A stretch of DNA of 5,318 bases from positions 1 through 5,318 of the forward strand of contig JAGNOB010000165.1 of assembly GCA_017990305.1 (NCBI GenBank), written 5' to 3'. Positions within the stretch are counted from its first letter, which is position 1, and each line of letters opens with the position of its first letter. Below are positions 1-5,264 of the stretch, piece after piece. The stretch comes from Leucobacter sp. GTDB lineage: Bacteria > Actinomycetota > Actinomycetes > Actinomycetales > Microbacteriaceae. The translations under genes and the position numbers were made by a program. The notes beneath the pieces are model-generated. The model had not been told where the DNA came from. It did not search any database and saw only the letters and a list, made by a program, of their open reading frames with translations.

Positions 1-260
1 GATCACCCTGAGGTGAGGAGTGAATCCCATTTTCCCTACCCGCTTTACGAACCATAACCCGGTTCAAGCTGGGGGCGTTGTGTGAGAGATTCTCTGCGGC
101 CTGTCCGTTTCCGTCCGGGCCAACAAAGGAATACATTACGCGGATCCCTGGGGGAGCACAAATCCCCGCGCCTCCGGCGGCCGACTTCCCTGTCACCGGG
201 CCGATCCGACCCCGCCTCCGGGCGTGGCGGAACGCGTCGCTTGCCCCTCGAATCGCCACC

Positions 261-290
261 GTTTCACGCGAAAGTGGCCCGGTTTCACGC
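261..290. repeat. Direct repeat GTTTCACGC, two copies 21 bp apart
   Basis: The 9-mer GTTTCACGC occurs at 261-269 and again at 282-290, with CGAAAGTGGCC between the copies. The surrounding words are also similar, with GCCACC before the first copy and GTGGCCCG before the second. From memory, alternating blocks of this kind (GTGGCC... followed by TTTCACG...) resemble the internal repeats near the ends of some IS21-family elements. No istA or istB coding sequence is visible here, so this could at most be a terminal remnant. The repeat itself is directly visible; the IS21 link is inference. Confidence 0.4.
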
Positions 291-421
291 ACTCAGCCCT
301 GCAGCCCTGGCGTGTCGCTCATGCCGGCGTCCTCGAGCAAGCGGATCCGTCGGCCTGTCAGCACCGCCCTGCTTAGTAATAGGTGCGCGTAGCCCATACC
401 CATTGAGACAGGCATGACACT

Positions 422-439
422 CTCCCCTATAGAGGGGAG
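422..439. repeat. Perfect 7-bp inverted repeat with CTATAG at its centre
   Basis: CTCCCCT (422-428) and AGGGGAG (433-439) are perfect reverse complements around ATAG. The 9-mer CCTATAGAG inside this hairpin (426-434) recurs at 452-460, so two CTATAG palindromes lie 26 bp centre to centre, on similar faces of the helix. No T-tract follows on either strand, which argues against a simple intrinsic terminator. A protein-binding site is possible but unproven. On the plus strand TATAGA (428-433) also has a -10-like look, with TTGAGA (403-408) 19 bp upstream, a spacer longer than usual. Confidence 0.45.
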
Positions 440-481
440 CAGAGCATTCTGCCTATAGAGCTGCCGCTGACGCTTCATTCC

Positions 482-514
482 CACAAGAAGAGGGGCGCTG
501 CATGCGGAGCCCCT
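482..514 (-). terminator. Possible intrinsic terminator of the LacI-family gene
   Basis: Reading the minus strand, AGGGGC (514-509) and GCCCCT (496-491) form a 6-bp GC-rich stem around a 12-base loop that contains the palindrome GCATGC. The pyrimidine- and T-rich tail CTTCTTGTG follows. It starts about 70 bases after the LacI-family stop codon, a sensible place for its terminator. A competing hairpin uses GGGGCCGC (517-524) with GCGG (504-507) and CCCC (510-513), leaving a two-base bulge. The stem is short and the T-tract interrupted, so this is a moderate call. Confidence 0.4.
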
Positions 515-586
515 GAGGGGCCGCGCCGCACAACGGTGTCTACACAGAAGCGGGGCGGGGCAGGGCTACGGTGCGGGTCTGCGCGG

Positions 587-1636
587 CTAGGAAGAGTCGC
601 GCTCGATGAGACGCGCACCGATCAGCGGAACAATCGACCCTACGCACGTCGCTGCTTCAACGGTGGCGGAGGGCTGCTCCCGCTGAGCCTGCAAGGCCCT
701 GACCGCTCCGCGACCGAGCGCTTCGCCCGGGAGTTCGACAGTCGTGAGCGCGGGCGACACGATCGCCGAGGCGGGAAGGTTGTCGAAGCCGGTGACAGCT
801 AGGGTGCCTGGCACACTGATCCCAAGCTCGCGCGCCGCACCGAGCACGCCGTAGGCGTGGGAATCGGTGGCGCACACGAGGGCAGTGACTCCCGCGTCAC
901 GCCAGCGCGGCCAGTGCTTCGCAAACTCGGCCGCAGCGCCGTCTGGGTCGATGAGGCTCGCTGCCTCGGGGATGGCGACGTAGTCGATGCCGCGCTCAGC
1001 AGCCCCGTGCTCGATGAGCTTGCGACGCAGTTCGAATGTTTCAGTACGAGTAAGACTGTCGAGGTACCCGATCCGCGTGTGGCCCTTGCTCGCCAGGTGA
1101 TCAAGGAGTGCGCCGATGCCGCTTCTCAGATCGAAGTTCACAGTGGGCGCCTGCGTCTCGCGCCCTGGCGCATCGAGCAACACGAGCGGCGCCCCCGCAG
1201 GCAGGTCGCGCAGGAACTCGTCATCTGGCGCTTCGACCAAGAGCCCTGCTGGACGCAACGCGACGAGGCGGTGCACATCGGCTGCGCTCGGGTTACGGCC
1301 CTCACCCGTCACAGAGAGCAGCAACTGATACTCGTTGCCGAGTTCGGCCTTGATGCCTGAGATCACTCGACCGTAGAACGGGTTCGAAAGGTCTGGCGCG
1401 ACAAGGATGACAATGTTCGAGGTGCCCTTTGCGAGCGACGACGCGGTGTGGTCAACCACGTACCCGAGCTCCTGCACAGCAGCAAGCACCCGGTCAATGT
1501 TGGATTGTGAGACCCGACCTGCGGTTTTCCCGTTCACGACGAGTGAAACGGTTGCAGTTGATGTGCCAGCACGCTCGGCAACTTCCGCCGCGGTCACGCG
1601 GGTCAGCCGCGGCGAGGTAGCTTCGGGTCGAGACAC
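587..1636 (-). CDS. LacI/GalR-family transcriptional regulator of the nucleoside operon
   Basis: This cytoplasmic DNA-binding repressor is 349 aa, a normal length for the family. The helix-turn-helix spans about residues 14-36, with the typical AGTSTATVSLVVNG sequence. A hinge helix follows at about 58-72 (GYVVDHTASSLAKG, with Leu68 as the likely minor-groove leucine). A sugar-binding-protein-like effector domain covers about 74-345, with NPFY at 85-88, Arg197 in the position that often contacts a ribose or sugar, Asp258, and GFDN at 283-286. The GTG start is preferred because a good -10 box ends six bases upstream, making the transcript start on that codon. The next in-frame GTG (codon 14) would cut into the HTH. 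The gene is divergent from the nucleoside hydrolase, and paired AAGCGCTT sites lie between them, so it probably represses that operon (inference). The effector, perhaps ribose or a nucleoside, cannot be read from sequence. The family call is near certain; the role is likely. Confidence 0.95.
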   Translation of the reverse strand: MSRPEATSPRLTRVTAAEVAERAGTSTATVSLVVNGKTAGRVSQSNIDRVLAAVQELGYVVDHTASSLAKGTSNIVILVAPDLSNPFYGRVISGIKAELGNEYQLLLSVTGEGRNPSAADVHRLVALRPAGLLVEAPDDEFLRDLPAGAPLVLLDAPGRETQAPTVNFDLRSGIGALLDHLASKGHTRIGYLDSLTRTETFELRRKLIEHGAAERGIDYVAIPEAASLIDPDGAAAEFAKHWPRWRDAGVTALVCATDSHAYGVLGAARELGISVPGTLAVTGFDNLPASAIVSPALTTVELPGEALGRGAVRALQAQREQPSATVEAATCVGSIVPLIGARLIERDSS

Positions 1637-1670
1637 CCCCTCATTCTAGCCGCGGGCTTTCAGCTCCCAA
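1636..1670 (-). promoter_or_regulatory. Promoter of the LacI-family gene, leaderless transcript
   Basis: On the minus strand TTGGGA (1670-1665) is followed after 16 bp by TAGAAT (1648-1643), matching the sigma-70 consensus at 4 of 6 and 5 of 6 positions. Six bases later comes the G of the GTG start codon at 1636, about where transcription should begin. This predicts a leaderless mRNA, common in actinobacteria. The GAGGGG next to the GTG is too close to act as a normal ribosome binding site. The -35 box lies about 12 bp from the nearest AAGCGCTT operator, so autoregulation is possible but not obvious. Confidence 0.55.
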
Positions 1671-1672
1671 CG

Positions 1673-1703
1673 GTGACACGTTAAGCGCTTTGCGTGTTAT
1701 CGT
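1673..1703 (+). promoter_or_regulatory. Probable promoter of the nucleoside hydrolase-transporter operon
   Basis: GTGACA (1673-1678) matches the -35 consensus at 5 of 6 positions. The best -10 candidates are TGTTAT (1695-1700, 16-bp spacer) and TATCGT (1698-1703, 19-bp spacer, preceded by an extended TG motif at 1695-1696). Either places transcription initiation at about 1707-1710, giving a leader of roughly 60 bases. One AAGCGCTT palindrome falls between the boxes and the second over the predicted start, an arrangement suited to repression. TTGACG at 1711-1716 also resembles a -35 box, but I see no -10 at the right distance from it. Confidence 0.45.
1683..1690. promoter_or_regulatory. LacI-family operator, copy 1 (AAGCGCTT)
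   Basis: This is a perfect 8-bp palindrome with the central CG typical of LacI-family operators, where the hinge helices kink the DNA. It lies between the likely -35 and -10 boxes of the hydrolase operon. Symmetry does not extend further: the next pair, T1682 and T1691, does not match. The divergent LacI-family protein is the obvious candidate to bind it (inference from position and family). Confidence 0.7.
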
Positions 1704-1704
1704 A

Positions 1705-1712
1705 AAGCGCTT
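1705..1712. promoter_or_regulatory. LacI-family operator, copy 2 (AAGCGCTT)
   Basis: This second identical palindrome has its centre 22 bp, about two helical turns, from the first, so both lie on nearly the same face of the DNA. It overlaps the predicted transcription start of the hydrolase operon. Including flanks, AAGCGCTTT (1683-1691) and AAAGCGCTT (1704-1712) form a 9-bp inverted repeat. The layout suggests two dimers binding side by side. Confidence 0.7.
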
Positions 1713-1757
1713 GACGTACCCAGACCGCCCGCACGCGCACGCGCGAGCAACGGCCCC

Positions 1758-1762
1758 AAGGA
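1758..1762 (+). promoter_or_regulatory. Ribosome binding site that selects the TTG start of the hydrolase
   Basis: AAGGA lies 7 bases before TTG at 1770 but only one base before the in-frame GTG at 1764. An ATG at 1762 is out of frame and closes after three codons. The TTG start also gives an N-terminus (MTKKIILDCDPG) that lines up with known family members. Confidence 0.6.
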
Positions 1763-1769
1763 TGTGGAA

Positions 1770-2717
1770 TTGACTAAGAAGATCATTCTCGACTGTGACC
1801 CCGGACACGACGACGCCGTAGCCCTGCTGCTCGCGCACGGAAACCCGGACATCGAATTGCTGGCGGTGACAACCGTTGTCGGCAACCAGACGCTGCCGAA
1901 AGTGACGCACAACGCGCTCTCTGTTGCCCGCGTCGCAGGCATCACTGGCGTCCCGTTCGCGGCCGGCGCTGCGCGCCCCCTGGTGCGCAACATCGAGGTC
2001 GCTCCCGACATCCACGGTGAGTCTGGCCTCGACGGCCCCGTGCTCCCAGAGCCAGTGATCGAGCTCGATCCGCGCCACGCGGTCGACCTCATCATCGACA
2101 CCGTCATGGCCCACGAGCCCGGCACCGTGACCCTCGTCCCCACCGGCGGCCTCACGAACATCGCGATGGCTGCCCGCAAGGAGCCCCGCATCGTTGAGCG
2201 CGTGAAGGAGGTCGTGCTCATGGGCGGCGGCTATCACGTGGGTAACTGGTCGCCAGTTGCCGAGTTCAACATCAAGATCGATCCCGAGGCCGCGCACATC
2301 GTGTTCAACGAGTCGTGGCCCGTCGTGATGGTCGGCCTCGACCTCACGCATCAGGCGCTCGCCACCGACGAGGTCGCCGCCCAGATCGCCGCGGTCGGAA
2401 CGAAGCCCGCGAAGTTCGTCGGCGAACTGCTCGACTTCTTCGCGCTCGCATATAAGGATGCCCAGGGCTTCGACGCCCCGCCCGTGCACGACCCCTGCGC
2501 GGTCGCGTACGTCATCGACCCGACCATCGTGAAGACCGTAAAGGTGCCGATCGATATCGAGCTCACCGGCACGCTCACCCTCGGCATGACCGTTGCAGAC
2601 TTCCGCGCCGAGGCACCGGAGGATTGCACCACCTGGGCAGCCACCGAGCTCGACGCCCCACGCTTCTGGAACCTCGTCACCGAGGCCCTCGAGAACATCG
2701 GCGAGGTTGACTTCTAA
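1770..2717 (+). CDS. Inosine/uridine-type ribonucleoside hydrolase
   Basis: This cytoplasmic enzyme splits the N-glycosidic bond of ribonucleosides to give free base and ribose. From the TTG at 1770 the product is 315 aa, standard for the family. The N-terminal Ca2+ and ribose-binding motif DCDPGHDDA sits at 8-16 (Asp10, Asp14, Asp15), Asn39 lies in VVGNQT, and the HGESG loop at 82-86. LVPTGGLTN is at 122-130, the calcium/ribose-contact AEFN at 164-167, and VHDP at 239-242 supplies the catalytic-type His240 and metal ligand Asp241. From memory it closely resembles the Crithidia fasciculata IU-nucleoside hydrolase, pointing to broad purine and pyrimidine specificity with inosine and uridine likely. 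TTG is chosen because AAGGA (1758-1762) is 7 bases upstream; the in-frame GTG at 1764 is only one base from it. The stop codon abuts the transporter ATG, so the two are one operon. Exact substrate preference is not provable here. Confidence 0.95.
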   Translation: MTKKIILDCDPGHDDAVALLLAHGNPDIELLAVTTVVGNQTLPKVTHNALSVARVAGITGVPFAAGAARPLVRNIEVAPDIHGESGLDGPVLPEPVIELDPRHAVDLIIDTVMAHEPGTVTLVPTGGLTNIAMAARKEPRIVERVKEVVLMGGGYHVGNWSPVAEFNIKIDPEAAHIVFNESWPVVMVGLDLTHQALATDEVAAQIAAVGTKPAKFVGELLDFFALAYKDAQGFDAPPVHDPCAVAYVIDPTIVKTVKVPIDIELTGTLTLGMTVADFRAEAPEDCTTWAATELDAPRFWNLVTEALENIGEVDF

Positions 2718-4163
2718 ATGAACGCCCTCGCCCAGAAGCCGGCCGTGCGCGTCGGCTCACTCATGGTCGCGCTGCTCGCGGCCTGTGTCGCGTTCCAGCT
2801 CAACGCCTCGATGCTGAGCCCCGCGCTCGTCACCATGGCGAAGGAGCTGAACACCGACGACGCGACCATCGGTCTCTCGCAGACAATGTTCTTTACGGCC
2901 GCAGCGCTGTTCTCGCTGTTCCTCCCCCGGCTCTCTGACATCATCGGCCGCAAGCGCGTGCTGATTGGCATGCTCGCCATCATGGCTGTCGGCACGGTCA
3001 TCGCCGCGCTCGCGACAAACGTCGAGATGCTGTTCGTCGGCCGCATCATCCAGGGCGTCACCGGCCCCGTTGTGCCCGTCACGCTGCTCATGCTCCGCAA
3101 CGAGATCCAGGATCCGAAGCGCTACGGAACCATGATGGGTGTCATCACCGCGGTCAACGGCGGCATCGCAGGCATCGACGCGCTCGCCGGCGGCTGGCTC
3201 GTCGCGAACCACGGCTTCCGCTCCGTGTTCTGGACGATGACCATCGTCGCCGTCGTCGCGATCGCGTGCGTGCTCGTCTGGGCGCCAGAGAGCCGCCCGT
3301 CGAAGGACACAAAGATGGACTGGCTGGGCGTCGTGCCGCTCGTCGTGTCGATCGGGTCGTTCCTCACCTTCCTGAACTTCCTCGGTGCGGTCAACGAGAG
3401 CAACTGGTTCATCATCTGGGCGCTTCCCGTGCTCGGCCTCGCGTCGTTCTGGGCGTTCTGGGCGCTCGAGTCGAAGATCGCTGCTCCACTGATCCCGCCG
3501 AAGTACCTCAAGCAGCGCTCGAGCTGGGCGCTGCTCGTCACGACGCTCCTCACCATGACCGGCGTCTTCGCTGTCGTGAACGGCCTCGTCGCGTCGATCG
3601 CGCAGAACGCCGAGGCCGGGTTCGGTCTCGGTGCCGATCTCACGTCGCTCTGGTTCCTCATGCCGTATGCCGTGGCCGGGTGGATCGTCGGCCCGTTCGC
3701 CGGACGCCTCGCCCCCAGCTTCGGCTACCTCAACGTGATGCGCGTCGGCATGCTCGGCACGATCATCGGCACCATCGTGATGGCATTCGTCGGCGTGCAC
3801 TCGCTGCCAGTGCTCATCGTCACGACGATCGTGCTCGGCATCACCTACGCGGGCATCGGCAACATCATGCTCAACGGGCTCGGCATCGTGCTCTCGCCGA
3901 AGGACAACCCCGGCTTCCTCCCCGGCCTGAACGCTGGCGCGTTCAACCTGGGTGCCGGAGTGAGCTTCGCGATCCTTCCCGCTGTGCAGCTGCTCTTCAC
4001 CTCGGCCGACGATCCAACGTCGACGACCGGGTACAGCGCAGGCATGCTTGCGGGCGCCGCGATCTCGATCCTCGGCTTCGCGATGAGCTTCCTCATCCCG
4101 GCCCCGAAGGATGCCGAGGTTGCTGCCCCGGCCGCCGCGGCTGCTCCGGCCGCCGTAAAGTAA
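2718..4163 (+). CDS. MFS transporter, 14-helix DHA2-like architecture, candidate nucleoside permease
   Basis: This is a 481-aa inner-membrane protein with about 14 predicted helices (near 13-35, 51-70, 80-99, 103-126, 138-160, 168-189, 202-223, 230-250, 269-293, 309-330, 337-360, 363-388, 400-425 and 438-461). MFS motif A is clear in the loop after helix 2 (LSDIIGRKR, 72-80). The extra central helix pair and the PLIPPKYLKQR linker (257-267) resemble the DHA2 drug:H+ antiporter branch. However, the helix-1 aspartate of that branch is Asn29, and the GP..GG of motif C in helix 5 reads DALAGG (154-159). The C-terminus is a low-complexity Ala/Pro tail (about 468-480). The gene starts on the base after the hydrolase stop codon, with only a weak GAGG upstream, so translational coupling is likely. 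Its place in the operon suggests import of nucleosides or ribose (inference); export of a base is the alternative. Fold is certain, substrate is not. Confidence 0.92.
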   Translation: MNALAQKPAVRVGSLMVALLAACVAFQLNASMLSPALVTMAKELNTDDATIGLSQTMFFTAAALFSLFLPRLSDIIGRKRVLIGMLAIMAVGTVIAALATNVEMLFVGRIIQGVTGPVVPVTLLMLRNEIQDPKRYGTMMGVITAVNGGIAGIDALAGGWLVANHGFRSVFWTMTIVAVVAIACVLVWAPESRPSKDTKMDWLGVVPLVVSIGSFLTFLNFLGAVNESNWFIIWALPVLGLASFWAFWALESKIAAPLIPPKYLKQRSSWALLVTTLLTMTGVFAVVNGLVASIAQNAEAGFGLGADLTSLWFLMPYAVAGWIVGPFAGRLAPSFGYLNVMRVGMLGTIIGTIVMAFVGVHSLPVLIVTTIVLGITYAGIGNIMLNGLGIVLSPKDNPGFLPGLNAGAFNLGAGVSFAILPAVQLLFTSADDPTSTTGYSAGMLAGAAISILGFAMSFLIPAPKDAEVAAPAAAAAPAAVK

Positions 4164-4186
4164 CGCCGATCAACGTATTCTAGGTT

Positions 4187-4222
4187 CGGATCCCCGGGCG
4201 ACCGTGGTCGCCCGGGGATCCG
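4187..4222 (+). terminator. Strong hairpin terminator after the transporter gene
   Basis: CGGATCCCCGGGCGACC (4187-4203) and its exact reverse complement (4206-4222) allow a stem of 16 bp with a CGTG tetraloop. It lies 23 bases after the transporter stop codon and is followed by CCTGTTTATC, a short T-rich tail. The stem is far more stable than most intrinsic terminators, but the U-tract is weak, so it may also protect the mRNA 3' end or only partly stop transcription. It separates the hydrolase-transporter operon from the ribokinase gene. Confidence 0.8.
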
Positions 4223-4264
4223 CCTGTTTATCACTGCCTGCACCACAGCGAGCGCGCGGGCGCG

Positions 4265-4270
4265 AAAGGA
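4265..4270 (+). promoter_or_regulatory. Ribosome binding site of ribokinase
   Basis: AAAGGA sits 7 bases before the ATG at 4278, near-ideal spacing. It is the clearest Shine-Dalgarno sequence in the window and fixes the start codon. Confidence 0.75.
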
Positions 4271-4277
4271 CCTCACC

Positions 4278-5225
4278 ATGACCGACGGCCTCATCCTTGT
4301 AGTTGGGTCGCTCAACGCAGACCTCGTGGTGCAGACCGCACGCTTCCCGCAGCCGGGCGAGACGCTCACCGGCTCAGAGCTGCGTGTGATCCCGGGCGGC
4401 AAGGGCGCGAACCAGGCCGTCGCCGCCGGGCGTCTCGGCGGCAACGTCGCGATGGTCGGCGCACTCGGCGCTGACGCCAACGGCACGCTGCTGCGCGATT
4501 CGGTCGAGGCATCTGGCGTGAACACCTCGCACGTCGCGTCGCTCGACGGCGTTGCGACGGGCACCGCCGTGATCACCGTGGACGGGGATGGTGAGAACAC
4601 AATCATCGTTTCTCCGGGGGCCAACGGCAGGCTCGGGATCGCGGAACTCGATGCAGCCGCTGAGCTGTTCGAGCGCGCGGCCATTCTCTGCCTGAGTCTC
4701 GAGGTGGGTCCCGACGTGGTGCTCGAGGCCGCACGCCGTGCTCGCGCCGCCGGCGCCCGCGTGCTGCTCAACCTCTCCCCATACGGCCCCGTGCCAGAAG
4801 AGCTGCTCAGCCTCACGAACATCCTGCTCATCAACGAGCACGAGGCTGCAGACCTGCTCGAGCTCACCCCGGACCAGGTGCTCGCAGAAGGCGGCAAGTA
4901 CACACGCGCGGCGCTCACCGAGCGCGGTATCCCCCGCGCCGTTGTCACCGCGGGGGCCGCCGGCAGCATCGTCTTTGACGGCGCGACGCGCGACGGCGCC
5001 GACGCGGTTCCGGTTCCATCGCCGAAGGTCACCGCGGTCGACACGACGGGCTGCGGAGACGCGTTCATGGGCTCGCTTGCGCTCCGCCTCGCGGCGGGCG
5101 ACCACCTCGCGGTCGCGGCCGGCTACGCGGCGACCGTCGGGAGCTTCGCGGCGACCCGCGCTGGAGCGCAGGCCTCCTACCCAACACCGGAGGAGCTGGC
5201 CGAGTTCGTAGCCTCACGCGGGTAG
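4278..5225 (+). CDS. rbsK: Ribokinase (PfkB family)
   Basis: This cytoplasmic kinase makes ribose 5-phosphate from ribose and ATP. The product is 315 aa, close to the usual size. It opens with VVGSLNADLV (8-17, Asn13 and Asp15 in the ribose-binding positions), then the first PfkB signature GGKGANQ (40-46). SPGAN is at 112-116, NEHE (186-189) fits the metal-related NxxE motif, and the second signature DTTGCGDAF (255-263) carries the catalytic base Asp261. The C-terminal GAQASYP (296-302) is typical of ribokinases rather than fructokinases. The ATG has a good ribosome binding site, AAAGGA at 4265-4270, 7 bases upstream. It follows the transporter by 114 bases with a terminator between, so it needs read-through or its own promoter; I found no clear promoter or AAGCGCTT site in front. 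Its natural role here is to use the ribose released by the hydrolase. No rbsD or ABC ribose importer is in the window. Confidence 0.93.
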   Translation: MTDGLILVVGSLNADLVVQTARFPQPGETLTGSELRVIPGGKGANQAVAAGRLGGNVAMVGALGADANGTLLRDSVEASGVNTSHVASLDGVATGTAVITVDGDGENTIIVSPGANGRLGIAELDAAAELFERAAILCLSLEVGPDVVLEAARRARAAGARVLLNLSPYGPVPEELLSLTNILLINEHEAADLLELTPDQVLAEGGKYTRAALTERGIPRAVVTAGAAGSIVFDGATRDGADAVPVPSPKVTAVDTTGCGDAFMGSLALRLAAGDHLAVAAGYAATVGSFAATRAGAQASYPTPEELAEFVASRG

Positions 5226-5264
5226 GGCTCCGCGGCAGGTTTTCACCGAGAGCGGGGCGACATC

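Larger units (their letters stand above)
1..586. other. Non-coding or decayed region downstream of the LacI gene
   Basis: I find no convincing gene in this stretch. The plus-strand open frames near 78-417 have no recognisable protein motif and no good ribosome binding site. On the minus strand one frame stays open from about 292 to the left edge (97 codons from a GTG), but its third positions are only moderately GC-rich, unlike the main genes, and the translation is not recognisable. A short minus-strand frame at about 293-418 contains a GYA motif and then SDTPGLQ, which faintly recalls the N-terminal half of small serine recombinases (GYARxS, then SDRPGL). It is too short and degenerate to call. 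The region also carries the repeat at 261-290, the CTATAG elements at 422-460 and the hairpins at 482-524, listed separately. It may be a decayed mobile-element remnant or plain intergenic DNA. Confidence 0.5.

Noticed and set aside
78..417. Two overlapping plus-strand open frames of 104 and 111 codons
   Set aside because: Composition is low-information Pro/Arg/Ser, with no ribosome binding site and no known motif; they are typical chance frames in GC-rich DNA.
1711..1716. TTGACG as the -35 box of the hydrolase promoter
   Set aside because: The region 16-19 bp downstream is all GC-rich, with no -10-like hexamer; the GTGACA/TGTTAT pair upstream fits better.
2757..3800. Long minus-strand open frame of 347 codons opposite the transporter
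   Set aside because: It is a shadow of the GC-rich transporter gene: the translation is dominated by Asp, Glu, Arg and His with no fold signature, while the plus strand encodes a clear membrane protein.
4188..4198. GGATCCCCGGG, identical to the BamHI-SmaI stretch of common cloning polylinkers
   Set aside because: It is one arm of a perfect natural hairpin whose complement follows at once, at the expected terminator position; no other vector sequence is present.
3845..5068. Minus-strand open frame of 407 codons spanning the transporter end, the terminator and ribokinase
   Set aside because: The product is a Ser/Ala/Pro/Arg-rich shadow, and it crosses the hairpin between two well-supported plus-strand genes.
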